A stretch of DNA of 64,000 nucleotides from Arthrinium phaeospermum (GCA_006503535.1 QYRS01000001.1:3162001-3226000), one strand, 5' to 3'; shown: positions 1-11,007, numbered from the stretch's first letter. The notes: generated from the letters alone by a model not told the origin. Numbers and translations are program-made.

Positions 1-537
1 CGGGACACTTTCCCGGAACGCCTTACTATGGGCCCAGGAGACGATTCCTCGTTCCCCCAGTGGGCGAATCCGGTGGCTGCAATGGGGACCCCATGTCCAA
101 AAAGTACGACGCTCGGAGGCGGCAGGGTGCATTGATCAGAGCATGCCTCTGCTACTGCATTTTCTTATTACTACTCGCTTGTAATACTTGTAAGGTGGTA
201 ATCCTACCCTGCAAAGGAAAACTCTAAGATTCCAAAACAGCAGCTCAAGTAAGATGCGTGTTTCCCCTAAACCATGAATCGCATGTGGCCTCAGTTCAGA
301 TCGACCAGCTCTTCCTAAAATGCAAGTGGTTAAGAAGGCGTGTCGATGCCCACACTTGTTACATTCGTTGTCTGTTTCGTTTCCACGCTCAGCTCACCCT
401 ACCCTCTCGCACATGCAACTGTGACCCATTGCGCCTGTGGAGGTGTTAGCGGCTTCTAGGCCTTGAAGGTTCCATACTATTTCTTGTTGCGTATTGTCTC
501 TATCTATTTGCTTTATTAATATCTTCTATTCGCGGCT
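1..537. other. Intergenic, left edge
   Basis: No gene can be supported here. The short open frames have no recognisable protein features. The last 100 bases form the presumed 5' region of the rhodopsin-family gene and include an AT-rich patch at about 505-530. Confidence 0.5.
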
Positions 538-1889
538 ATGACTGTCAGAGATAACACCAGCATGGCGGCCGACCCCATCGTGCCCGAGGGGCTGGGGCGG
601 TCGCTGATGGTGGTGACAATCGTGATGACCGTCCTGGCCACCGCCGCCGTCGCAGGGCGGCTTTACGTGCGCAGTATTTACAATGCACTCGCCGTGGATG
701 ACTGGATGATGCTCGCCGGATGGGTGAGTAACCAACCCCCCTTTTGTTACTGCTTCGGCCTTCCCCGTGACTCTGCATCTCGATCATAAGACTGACACAT
801 GCATCCATTGCCCCACGGACACAGATTCTCAACCTTGGCCACAACGCCTCTGTCATCGTCCTCGCGACCTACGGCATGGGAGCGCACGACTACGAGCTCA
901 CGGCGGGCATGGGGCAGAAGATCTCGATGTGGACCATCATCTGGCAGTTTATCTACGTGCTTGACGGCGCACTGATCAAGTCGAGTATCATCGTGACTAT
1001 GCTGCGACTCGCCAACAGGAAGGAATACAAGATCATCCTCTGGACGCTCTTTGGTCTGACCTGGGCCACCTGGCAGATTTCGTGGCCCGTGGCCATCTTC
1101 CAGTGCAAGCCCGTGTCGGCCGCGTGGACGGGCATCGGCGACTGCAAGTCGGGCCAAAAGGTGATTCTGCAGGTGTCGTACTTCGTGTCTGCCGTCAATA
1201 TCTTTACCGACCTGGCCACCGCCCTGACCCCGATCCTGCTCCTGCGCCACCTGCAGATGCCGGACAAGGTCAAATACCTCACCATGGCGATTCTGTCGCT
1301 CGGTGTCTTCGCCTCCGTCGCCACCACCATCCGCATCAGCTACACCTGGGCCTACACCGCCAAGTCCGAGCAGATCTACACAATCGGCAAGATCGTGCTG
1401 CTGACGGTCCTCGAGTGCGACCTGGGCCTCATCGCCGGATCCCTACCCATGCTGCGCCGCCTCTTCCCCAGCTTCAACCCATCCCAGGCCAAATCGTCCA
1501 ACAACGTCGGCTCCGCGATCCCGGGCCGCTCGAACGACGTTACCCTCGTCACCATTGGCGGCGGGCGGCGGAACAAGGGGTACAAGCTGGAGAACTCGCA
1601 ACACAGCACCCATCTCAGCGGGAATAACCACCGGTTCCACGACCACAAGGTCGTGGAGGACGATGGCGGCAAAGACAACACGACGGAAAGCAACTCGGTT
1701 GACAACGATGACCACGAGTCCACGCGCCGCATGATCCACGTCACCCGCGAGATCGAGCAGAGCAGCGTCACGGGCGGCCCCGATAGCCTCGAGCACTCCC
1801 AGCACGGCGATCACAGTCAGATGGGCTATCCTGATAGCCGCTTCCAGCACGCCGCGGGCGCCAGTCGCGGCAGTTCGAAGGCGTTTTAA
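538..1889 (+). CDS. Rhodopsin-domain (PTH11-like/SAT4-type) integral membrane protein
   Basis: Two exons, 538-723 and 825-1889, joined in phase 0 by an intron of 101 nt (GTGAGT...ACAG), give about 416 aa. The N-terminal 270 residues carry about seven hydrophobic segments in the pattern of the fungal rhodopsin-domain family. These include a DDWMML motif after the first helix, a YGMGAHDYEL stretch, and the conserved LTWATWQISWPVAIFQCKPVSAAW region with its cysteine. The tail after about residue 280 is hydrophilic, rich in His, Ser and Asp, and probably cytosolic. Family members are plasma-membrane proteins, some proposed as orphan G-protein-coupled receptors; ligand and role cannot be told from sequence. 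It lies well outside the cluster-associated palindrome region, so I do not assign it to the cluster. The start is the first ATG of the frame, at 538. Confidence 0.85.
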
Positions 1890-4072
1890 ACATTGGTCAA
1901 CTTGACAGCTGGGTGGTGACGCATACCAGGCATGGATGATGTGCAGTTTCTAATGGTGTTCTGCCCTACGGATTTCTAGCCTACTGTAATATGACCTTTG
2001 GTAACTAAGAAGTTTTGATTCTCTCCTAGGAAGAGAGCTTTTCTTGATCTACTTTGGACTCATCTACGGGAGACCTTGGATGCTTCTGCCTCCCAATGAA
2101 TATTTTTTCCACAGACCAGTTGCAGAACTTGAACATGATTGATCTTTTCGAGGGAGCCTTTCGACGTATGAACAAGTTAGAATACGGTTAAGGCGTGTTA
2201 TGTCATCCAACAGATTGCCATCAAATGCAGTTGTCAACCAGAAGCCCAATCGACTTGTGGCAGATCTACAATGGTACACTCAGTCAAGAGTTGTCAAAAT
2301 ATCCAATTCCTGTCTCATTTCATTCTTCGTTGCCTCGTATTCGTTTCCACAAGTTGAGTTCTCCGTACGCAATTATTGAACCCAACTGGGCAGCAAACTC
2401 AATACGCGAGGCCCGGGGAAGACGGAAGCCCCTTGTAAAAGAAGCTCGCCCTCCACCACGCCCTGCATATGAATGGCCTGATCGCCTGATGAGTAGCCGG
2501 GGTCAGAATATGTCCACGGCTGATGGTCCACGACACTAGTGCACAACCGCACAGCCGGCAGGCCCGAGCCAATTCCCCTGACTGTTGCTTTGGACCGAGA
2601 GCCTCGTAAAATGGAGCCATATCCCTCGACCAATCACATAAACATTACGCAGAAGGTGGAACGTCCCATTTTGTCGGTAAGATCTTGATAATAACGCTGC
2701 CAATGGTATGAGACCCAGCTGTATGGACGAGATCCTGCAGCTGTGCCACGCAGCGACATTGTCCTGGCCTCATTTAGTTGCCTAATGGTTTTCTTTTGTT
2801 CCAACCATGGTCCCCGTAGGCTAGCTCCTCTGGTAATTCTAAAGTTGCAACCATATGTCCCACCCATTTCTACATGGGTAGAGTTGAATACGTCTGCGGC
2901 AACCAATCCCGTTGGGACATCACGGCGTACATCCCACGGCGAAGAAGCACTGACAAATGACCCAAGTCGTCTACATCGAGTAATAAATCGTTCATCTTAG
3001 AGTACTCAGTGTTCCAGTGCAAATAAAGCGTTCGATTACCGTGGGGTAAAAGTCTGACGAAAAAGTGGTCAAGCTTGTTCAATTATGGACAAGGCCCTCA
3101 ACGTTGATTAATTCCAGTTTAACGATCCTGCTTCAGACAATGTTACTCCCGAGTCAGTCTTGCTTACTGCACTCCTTGGCCATATGACCCGGCACTGGGA
3201 AGTTTGCGAGCGTGATATCATTTGTATGCCGTCTGGTTGTTGGCTGATCTTGATCCCGCCGGGCTCTTCACGGCTCATGTCTGGCTCATATTGCCCAAGT
3301 TGATGAAACTGTTTGGGAAGGGGATCCAAGTAATCGTTCAAACCATACCATATTACTACAGAGATTCTTCCTGACATGTCCCGTAGATAAGACTCAATGT
3401 AAACATGGCTTGTTACCTGAAAATCGTCGGATCAGCCTCTCCCATGGCAAGAACTCATTGATTGCCTATGAGGCATTCAAACTGGGAATGAAAGATAAAC
3501 ATACGGTGAGGTATGACCGAGCTTTCGTTTGTTGCAGGCCCTCTCATGGCTACGTATCACTGTAGCTTGACGACGGCAGATGATGGACAATCCAACGGCA
3601 CCAACACTTGCATCAGCATAGCCAACAATGCAGCCCCAAGAGAATTAAATGTAACTTGAAAGTATCCAGGGCTCGTGGCTTCACCTCAATATTACATAAA
3701 CTCCCAGAAAAATAGTACTGTAACCTACCTACCTATCCTGTTCGTCCATAGTTGGGAGGGACTGCTACAGAGGGAGGGACTGCTACAGAACCCGCCCAGT
3801 GTGGTACATAATGGGCCTAGAAGGGAACTGTCAAGTAGGCATCAGTACTGGTTGCATTTACCTAACTTCACTGTACGGGTCTCCACAATGCCTAACGCGT
3901 TTGTGATTGTGCTGTGATTGTTTCGTGTAGGTACCATATTGTACGTTCCAATCCTGTGTACGCCTGGCGGGGACCCACATCCCCCCAGGCGCGTTCTTTT
4001 AAAACCGCCCTGCTCACTGCAGATTCCCTTCCTCTTTTCCTTCCCTTCATCATCCTTCACCTTCTTCCGCAT

Positions 4073-4600
4073 GGTAACGTGCGGGGGGTCGCTGGCAACA
4101 GTGATGGTTCAGACGCCCACTGAAAAGTTGGGTGAGTGTTCCGAGGGCTGGTATTATTCTCGAGTGTTGGCATGTTGACGGACTCGTCCTTCCAAGCGGC
4201 AACGTGCGGATGGGCGAGCCCATGAGTGTTTGGCATGAGGATAAACCTTCTTCAATTTTTTTATTTTCCTTCTCCCAAGCGGTAACGCGCGGGGGGTCAC
4301 TGCTTCACCGTAGTGGCGGCGCTGACGCCCACCGAGGAGGTTGGGTTGACGTGCCGAGGGTGTACTCCCGAGTGTCAAGAGCACCAGGCTGATGGCATGC
4401 AAACCGCTTTTAGGCTGCATGCCTGAGTTGTCTATCGCGATGACCGTCTGTCGCCTTCGTCTGTGCGGTAACGTACAAGGGGGTCACTGCTGCAAACCAG
4501 TGGCGGGACGGTGAACTAACGGACTTCGGTCACTGACAAGCTCCATGTCCCAAGGCTTCATTCTCGAGTGTGTTGGGGCGCGTGGTATCGAGGCTTTTTG
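4073..4600 (+). repeat. Three diverged tandem repeat units, about 190-210 bp each
   Basis: Units begin at about 4073, 4281 and 4467 with GGTAACG(T/C)(G/A)C..GGGGGTC(G/A)CTG. They continue with related blocks: an AGTGGCG-like stretch, GACGCCCAC(T/C)GA in units 1 and 2, a CCGAGGG(C/T)TG-like block, and TC(T/C)CGAGTGT later in the unit. Spacing is 208 and 186 bp, so the copies have drifted by indels as well as substitutions. No coding potential runs across them. The origin is unknown; a decayed minisatellite or part of a dead element are both possible. Confidence 0.55.
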
Positions 4601-5876
4601 ACACGAGGACGGACTGCACGGGTGGTGAAATCGGTTCTGCACCTCCCCGCATGGCGATGATTCGTCTTGGTACCACCTGGGAAACCAGACTCTGTATCCT
4701 TGCCTGCTCAGTGGCTTGCGGTATGGGTTTGGGCTAACGCAGAGAAACGTATTTACATGTAGCAGCATTAGTTCTGTAGATGTCGGCGATGTTCCTTGGC
4801 CAAGGAACGCTGACGTGAATTACTTTAGCCGTAATATGATCTTGTTTCGTGATCGTAGACGGCAATTTGCGATGGTACGTATTCCAGTGTTTGTATTTCC
4901 TATTCTAACCAATACATGCATGTAAATCTGAATTTTATGGTTGCTGTCTGTCTGCATCAAATGTTTCATCCAGTTGGCAATGGATCATGATGTGGGTTGC
5001 ACCATTTGTATTGAGATGGAAGTATGAGTTCTATCTACAGCCCGACGGCGGAGAGGGCTGCTATCCTTGAGTAAGATCACTCTAGATTGCTGTGTTGTCT
5101 TCCCGGTGAATCACGGCAGTTCGGTCTCGGAGGATCATCGGTTTGTTGAAGTCGATCTCGTCGGCGAGGGTATGGGATTGTCGGTGGAGGGTCATACGTG
5201 TAGCGAGCGGTGGATGTCGGTAGGAAACTGGCGATGTTTTTCGTATCGTGATGGTTAGCATCACGAAGATTGATATCTGCCGGGGAGACACGATGCTCAT
5301 TAGTGAAGTTTCGTCCATGTAAATGCCAGCCAAACGCCTTGAATCGGGAAACACATTACCTGTAAATATTCGTACAAATGGGCATCTTCGATACTTGAAG
5401 TGGGCGGTTGTCCACCCAATCACCGCGTTTGGGCGACGATGTATGAGCAGTCAAGAGCTCTTCTGTAATGGACAGCCACTTCTGAAAAGCCAGCCCTGCA
5501 ATTTGTTTTCAATTCTAAGAGACCTTACGATTTCTTGCTTGAGCCTGCTGGCGTTGAGATCCATGATGGCCGAGTTCAATGGAGAGCAGCGTGTTCGTCA
5601 AGTCATCATCACCTTATCTAGAGAAATAGCACAACAAGAGAGGCGGAAATTACGGCTGGTCATGGTTTCTTATTACCATTTTAGGATTCTCGTATTGCCC
5701 AGTTACATCAGGGTCACTTAATCCTTCCACTGGAGTTTGGGTTATTTACCAGTCATTCCAACATTCCATAAGCCATTGGCCTCGACGATATCAAATAACG
5801 ATATTGAGCTCGCTCCTTGGACCACCTTGGTCTCGATACTGAACAAGGATCATCTGAGGCTGTCATCTGTCCTGTA

Positions 5877-5899
5877 GTTGCAGTTGCAGTTGCAGTTGC
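5877..5899 (+). repeat. Hexanucleotide microsatellite (GTTGCA)n
   Basis: Almost four perfect GTTGCA units in non-coding sequence. This looks like simple slippage and no function is implied. Confidence 0.8.
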
Positions 5900-6530
5900 T
5901 AGAATTGCATTGCCTTACTCGGCTGTGTCCTGTTTTGTTTGTGCCCGAAATATGTTGCTCTCTATGTGTTTTCTTTGACCCAAGCCTTGTTGGCTCTGGT
6001 CTTTTCGGTACAGCTGACCAACTGCACGACATTCCAGACCCTGTCGCAAACGAGCTGTCTGGTAGTTAAACGTCCCAAATGTCTGCATACAAATTATATG
6101 CTCGCGATCAGTTTCTCCCAGGATGAATCAGTGGCTTTGTTCAAGCATTATTTTATTGTGCACTTCTAGAGGTTGATATGTTGGCTTTGGCAATCATTGT
6201 AGTCGGCAAAGTGGGGTGAGCGCCGGCATCTTTCGGAGATCTCTCGGAGCTCCGTGGAAGTCCGGATGCGGATGTGGCAGTGGCAGTTGGTGCCGGGGGT
6301 ATTGTAGCCGGCGGCATTGTAGCCCAGAAACAGCTGTCCTGTTGTGATTGTTCTCTGTGCATGTCTCACTGATGCTTATCCTGATTCAATGTGCTGAAAA
6401 TGGCTCAAATGCAGTGTGGCACCTACACAGGATCAGCGCTAACCTTGTACAATCATCCGCCCCAATTGTGCCCCTCTGCCCCTCTGCCCTTCATAATCGC
6501 CGAAAACCGCCTGCTACCTCAACAAGACAC

Positions 6531-6683
6531 GGCTCTTTGGTCTAGTGGGTAAGTTACCATCAACCACAACGTCAACGACTACAAACACGGCTAACAATGT
6601 TCGCAGAATGATTCGTCCTTCGGGAAACCTTCGGTTAAACACTGAAATGGACGAGGCCCCGGGTTCGAATCCCGGAAGAGCCC
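6531..6683 (+). tRNA. tRNA-Pro (anticodon CGG) with two inserts
   Basis: Acceptor arms GGCTCTT (6531-6537) and AAGAGCC (6676-6682) pair fully, with discriminator C at 6683. The T arm CCGGG/TTCGAAT/CCCGG is perfect. The anticodon stem CGTCC (6614-6618) pairs with GGACG (6649-6653), and the loop TTCGGGT has anticodon CGG at 6621-6623. A 23-nt intron at 6625-6647 sits at the standard tRNA position 37/38. A second insert, 6549-6606 (58 nt), interrupts the D-loop after ...CTAGTGG. It begins GTAAGT, has GGCTAAC 12 nt before its end, and ends CGCAG, exactly like a spliceosomal intron. Removing both inserts leaves a normal-length tRNA with conserved D-loop residues. Box A (TGGTCTAGTGG) and box B (GGTTCGAATCC) are intact but farther apart than usual. 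A run of six T at about 6704 could end Pol III transcription. Whether it makes a functional tRNA is uncertain. Confidence 0.8.
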
Positions 6684-8004
6684 GCAGCTCTTCTTCATCT
6701 CAATTTTTTGCGATTTTGTGCGATTTTTTGCGGGCGTGGTGGGAGGCCATCGTGAGAATTCGTGATGCGATTTTGCGTGTGCGGACGGGCGCTAGCGTAC
6801 ACGGCCCAGCCAAACAAGCTTAAAGGGCGCTAGCACGGACATCATTTGGGCCCGTGCGCTACTCTAGTTCGAGGTCCTGGGATCAATTCCGGTGCATGCC
6901 TGCGACGAGTCTTTTGCTTTGCTGGTGCGATTTGTTATTGGATTGATAGTTATTCCAAGTTTGCACATCACATATTGCAGACACCCGTCGTCCCATTATG
7001 GCTTGCATTGGCACATACACTATTTTCCATGGTTTATAGTATTAGTCTGTTCACATTCATATCTTTATCTTGCTAGGTAGATTGGGGCAGGACTATGGTG
7101 TTTTGTAGCAGTTTCCATGGTGTCAGTTTCCAGCTAACGTATGTACGACCAACCTCCAAGGGTACCTCAAGCTGTAGAAGCCCACGACTTGCATTTGCAT
7201 ATATGCATGACCTCAACTGAAGACATGCATTCGTTCGTTGAGCAGATTCAATGTCTAAACTATGGTCCGCTACCTGTTGGTGGGCAAATAGCCAACTCCC
7301 CGAGCTGATGCCCTGCTACATGCGATCTGTCTCGAACATCTGCTTGAGTAGCCAAGCTTGCTTTAACCAGAATAACTACTCGAATAAGCCGGTGGGTAAC
7401 CAGTACTCATGCCAATGACATGAAGTCGTGACCGGTCTTTGGTGGCATTGCTTTTGAACCGCTCGAGTGGAAAGTTAACCCACGACTTGAATGATTATTT
7501 GGATAACAACCCGGGTTACCAGTAACTGTGTTAGTGATGCCTTTGTAGTGGGTATGGGGTGGCACTGCTAGGCTTTAGGGGGCCAGGCAGGGTCACGATG
7601 ATCTTTTGGCGTTGACTGTAAAAAGAACCAGCTTCCAAGAAACTTCAGACTCTGCTCACATCCTATTCAGCCATGACCTGAACAAGGTCCATTGGTATCT
7701 CAGGTGTAAAGATCCACGAATTAGGCCTAACCATGAGCCTTTCCAGTCAATGAACCTGCCACGTGAGTGTTCACGAATGTAAACAATCTAGCTGGACGTG
7801 GTCAATCTTGTATTCACTCGATACAGTCTGATTTGATTGGACGGAATGCAATCATGGTGTTGAATACAACCAGCCAAAGTAACAGAGGCCATATATATCT
7901 TATTATACGCTGCATCACACCTTTGAGGAGAGATCACGTGCTTTAACAAATCTGTTGTCAACCCCTTTCGGCGTCAACGGCCCCACACGACATCAGTCTA
8001 CGGC
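6684..8004. other. Intergenic after the tRNA gene
   Basis: No protein gene is supported. A box-B-like stretch at about 6868-6888 has no acceptor pairing or box A around it. The final 100 bases before 8005 are presumably the promoter and leader of the nucleotidyltransferase-fold gene. Confidence 0.5.
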
Positions 8005-8643
8005 ATGATAGCACCACCACGTGGCCCGCCGGCCGCCAAGCTGAAGCCGAGCGAGATACCCAACGGGTACATGCCGGCCGAGGGGATGAAGTTGACCCAG
8101 TCCGGGTGTAATGGGTCCGTGCTCCAGCTCCTCTGTGCCTTGGACTACATGGCGGCATTCATCCAAGGCAAGGGTCTCACCTACGCCGTGATCGGAGGGA
8201 TGGCCCTCGCCTTGAGAGGGTTACGGCGAGAACCCCATGACGTGGATATCGCCGTTGCCTGTGATATGAACACGTTACGCAAGGCATTCATTGGAGAACA
8301 ACGGTGCGTATAAGTCTTGGACGGATGACTACAATTTACTGACCCTATCCCAGTGTCAAGGTTCCCATTGGACCTCCCGAAGAGGTGATGCGTGTTTTCG
8401 TCGAGGTCGGCCCGGCACATGGCGACAATGTCAGCGAAAAATGGATCCAAGTAGACCTCTTCTTGGCCGGTAGGTTGATACAAATGACTTTATACCTAAC
8501 AGACCTCAAACTAATCACTGGTTGAACCGACTGAAGGTTCATTTAGAGTTCCTCAAGATTTAACAGGAAACACCGAGATCGTCCCCGTACCAATGTTAGC
8601 CGACCCGAAGAAGCGCAAAGAATTCAACATTCTCTGCACCTAG
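8005..8643 (+). CDS. Small nucleotidyltransferase-fold protein
   Basis: Three exons, 8005-8303, 8354-8469 and 8537-8643, spliced in frame, encode about 173 aa. Exon 1 has the signature of the DNA polymerase beta/MNT-like nucleotidyltransferase superfamily: a Gly-Gly pair (residues 64-65, in VIGGMALALRG) followed 14 residues later by the acidic pair of PHDVDIAV (Asp79 and Asp81). A VDLF segment in exon 2 could provide the third metal-binding acid. The length is close to the minimal catalytic fold and no other domain is present. The substrate is unknown; fungal proteins of this type are usually annotated only by fold (AbiEii-like or aminoglycoside-nucleotidyltransferase-like). The intron frames fit well, which argues that it is a real expressed gene. 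It lies just outside the first cluster palindrome at 8809. Confidence 0.6.
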
Positions 8644-9142
8644 TCGGATAGGAAAGATGAATCTATTGCTTGGCTTCCCTTAAGAATAGGCGAAGAATCC
8701 AATACAACCAAAGACCAAACGCCTGGATGAACTGGGGAATACTCCCGCAGGAACTGTCGAACAGGGGGGCCCTGGCATAATGATCCCAGCAGAGTAGTTG
8801 CCTGTGGGGTGGCACCACCTCGAGTTACCCAACAGGGGATAACTGTTCCCTATATAGCTCACCAATGACAAGTTCGTGGAGCCACTACATTTAGTCGCGC
8901 GTTTGATGAGCAGGGAAGCCTCACTGCATAAGTTGACTGGCGGGAGAAGACGTAACCAAAAGAACATGAGTATCTCCGTGTTGTCTTTTACGTAAAAAGA
9001 GAGCCAAGTTGGCCTAGGCCAGGGTTCACGATAATTGAACTTCATTGTCCATATCTCAAGGTCATACTACGTTTACCAAGTTCGCAAGTTGGCCAGTTGA
9101 ACAGTACGCGTTCCAAATTTTCACTGGAAAGAATACTAGGCA
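8644..9142. other. Promoter region of the GliT-like gene
   Basis: Non-coding. It contains the first exact copy of the cluster palindrome (8809-8818), about 325 bp upstream of the next start codon. Nothing else is recognised. Confidence 0.5.
8809..8818. promoter_or_regulatory. Cluster palindrome GTGGCACCAC, copy 1
   Basis: Inverted half-sites GTGG and CCAC with a 2-nt centre. It lies 325 bp upstream of the GliT-like start codon and is the leftmost copy in the window. Confidence 0.6.
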
Positions 9143-10138
9143 ATGTCTTCAGGAATGGACCTCACTCGCGACGTCCTCATCATAGGCGGCGGGCCAGCAG
9201 GTCTCGCTGCGGCCTTGGCCCTGTGCCGCCAGAACCACAACTTCATCATCTTTGACTCGGGCAGCTACCGGAATAGGTTCGCCACGGAGATGCACATGGT
9301 CTCGACCTGGGACCATCGGCCGCCCAGCGAATATCTGGCGGCCGGTCGCGCCGAGCTCACCCAACGATACCCCGATCAGTGCAAGTTCGTGGACAGCGAA
9401 GTCGCCACCATCAAGCGACTCCCAGGGACACCCAGTACCTTCGAAGCCACCGACGCCGAGGGCAACCAATGGCGGGGCCGCAAAGTCATACTGGCCACGG
9501 GCGTGCGCGATCTTCTACCTTTCATCGACGGGTTGGAGGAATGCTGGGGCCACGGCGTCGTGCACTGCCTTCTGTGCCACGGCCACGAGCAGAGCGGGGC
9601 CGAGTCGGTGGCCGTCCTCGCCCTGGACGCGTTCGCGGAGCCGTCGGGGGTGCTGCGCGTGGTGCGGTCTTGCAAGCAATTCGCGAAGCGGGTGCGCATC
9701 TACACCAACGGCAACACGCGGGTCGCGACGCAGCTGCGGCCGGTGGCGGCCAACGTCGCCGGCTGCGATGTGGTGGCGGGCGTCATTGAACGTTTGGAGA
9801 TGGTCGAGGGCAGCCCCAAGGGCGATGGGCATGGGGCGGAACGGGTTCATGTGGTGCTCGAGGACGCCGAAGAAGGGGTCCTCGCTGAGGAGCATGCGCA
9901 CGGCTTCGCCATGTATCATGCGGGGACGGAGCAGGCGAGTTCGCTGGTGGAGGAATTGGGTGTACAGCTCGACGATGCGGGGGATATCAAGCTCGGGGCC
10001 TTTGCGGAAACGTCGCAGCCTGGGGTTTTCGCGGCGGGCGACTGTGCTTCGCGGCACAAGTTTGTTTCCATTGCGTCGGGGTCGGGGCTGTTGGCAGGGG
10101 ATGGTGCGGCGCAGCAGTTGCAGGCGGAAGGTGTTTAG
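9143..10138 (+). CDS. GliT-like thioredoxin-reductase-family flavoprotein (dithiol oxidase/reductase)
   Basis: A single exon encodes 331 aa, the usual size of GliT/TdiR-type enzymes. The N-terminal FAD-binding fold is clear (VLIIGGGPAGLAAAL, residues 11-25), and the second FAD motif GVFAAGDC is near the C terminus. The redox pair Cys142-Leu-Leu-Cys145 lies in HCLLCHGHEQ, matching the CxxCHGxE signature of the fungal dithiol oxidases that form disulfide bridges in gliotoxin-type metabolites. The second Rossmann segment lacks a clean GxGxxG, also usual in that subgroup, so it more likely uses O2 than NADPH. It sits at the left end of the cluster and has the cluster palindrome upstream. Alternatives are a generic FAD/NAD-binding oxidoreductase or another cyclisation or oxidation step. 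No other sulfur-inserting gliotoxin-type gene (glutathione transferase, C-S lyase, dipeptidase) is seen here. Confidence 0.85.
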   Translation: MSSGMDLTRDVLIIGGGPAGLAAALALCRQNHNFIIFDSGSYRNRFATEMHMVSTWDHRPPSEYLAAGRAELTQRYPDQCKFVDSEVATIKRLPGTPSTFEATDAEGNQWRGRKVILATGVRDLLPFIDGLEECWGHGVVHCLLCHGHEQSGAESVAVLALDAFAEPSGVLRVVRSCKQFAKRVRIYTNGNTRVATQLRPVAANVAGCDVVAGVIERLEMVEGSPKGDGHGAERVHVVLEDAEEGVLAEEHAHGFAMYHAGTEQASSLVEELGVQLDDAGDIKLGAFAETSQPGVFAAGDCASRHKFVSIASGSGLLAGDGAAQQLQAEGV

Positions 10139-10530
10139 GCTGGCCTATTGAAGTCAGGTACAGGAATGAGATGGAAGATTCGTAGCCTAGGCCCCTGAGG
10201 CTCTGGTCAATCGCATGGGCCTGTATTCAGCGTGTATTTATTTTCATAGCGTTATCTACATATGTAATAACATGATAGTTCAATTGAATGTCTCATAATC
10301 TGTAGCTATTTCGATAAATTTCAGCAGGTTGGAACTGTGTTTTGGTGGCGGATGCCTAGAGAGGCGGCCTAGAGCTCTGAATTGCCTCTGCAGTAAGGCC
10401 GCCCAGTGCTACACGTTATCGACAGTAGCTTCAACCATTACCACACTGATTCCGACACTCTGCCTGACTGTGTATATCGGTTTGATCCTTCGTGGTAGTG
10501 GGCCGCAATACGAAGGCACTGACTCGCGTG

Positions 10531-10540
10531 GTGGTGCCAC
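10531..10540. promoter_or_regulatory. Cluster palindrome GTGGTGCCAC, copy 2
   Basis: Reverse complement of GTGGCACCAC. It lies 467 bp upstream of the hydrolase start at 11008. Confidence 0.55.
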
Positions 10541-10787
10541 CTTGGCCAAGACGTTACGGATTGCAGGTCCTGCATAAACAGGATCCCATCCCAACGCTTT
10601 CGAACTGGACCTCGCGCATCTTCATGAGTTGGCAGCAGTGCAAAGCCCTGTAATTAGGGAGAACGGGCCCGTATGCTTCGGGGCCTCGGGCTTTTAACTT
10701 GTTCGATTCCAGCGTTTGTTCTTGGTTTGACACTTACCCCTGGACTGCGTTCTATGGATAGTATCCGGTGCAAGACGACCTAGTCTG

Positions 10788-10797
10788 GTGGTACCAC
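10788..10797. promoter_or_regulatory. Cluster palindrome GTGGTACCAC, copy 3
   Basis: A perfect 10-bp palindrome 210 bp upstream of the hydrolase start at 11008, a typical distance for a fungal activator site. Confidence 0.6.
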
Positions 10798-11007
10798 TGC
10801 ATCGGCATGACCTCCTTCGGCCCAGATCATGCTAAGTTATCGTCGCGAATTGATGGAAAACAATGTACGAAGAATCCATCTCACGAAATTTCTTTACATC
10901 AAATTACTTTGTACAGAGACTCCTTTATCACAAGTCTTGAACAAAGCCCCTGCTTCTAAGCCCCGCATATACATCTAGACACCTCCAATTCCACCACCAT
11001 TTGCAAT

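Larger units (their letters stand above)
1890..6530. other. Long gene-poor intergenic region
   Basis: About 4.6 kb with no protein gene I can support. All open frames are below 135 codons, lack known motifs and have no convincing splice extension. It holds diverged direct repeats near 4073-4600 and a short hexanucleotide repeat at 5877-5899. It could be an old, eroded transposon or pseudogene landing area, but no transposase, integrase or reverse transcriptase motif is visible. Confidence 0.5.
10139..11007. other. Promoter region of the first alpha/beta hydrolase
   Basis: Non-coding, with two copies of the cluster palindrome (10531-10540 and 10788-10797). The box-B-like TTCGATTCC at about 10703 is not part of a foldable tRNA. 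Confidence 0.5.

Noticed and set aside
4666..4677. Near copy of the palindrome (TTGGTACCAC)
   Set aside because: One mismatch in a half-site, far from any gene start; counted as chance.
6860..6895. Box-B-like sequence downstream of tRNA-Pro
   Set aside because: No acceptor stem, D arm or anticodon arm can be built around it.
9252..10151. 299-codon overlapping frame inside the GliT-like gene
   Set aside because: Arg/Ser-rich composition typical of an off-frame reading; no motifs.
10660..10725. Possible tRNA around TTCGATTCC
   Set aside because: No pairing acceptor and no box A at a sensible distance.
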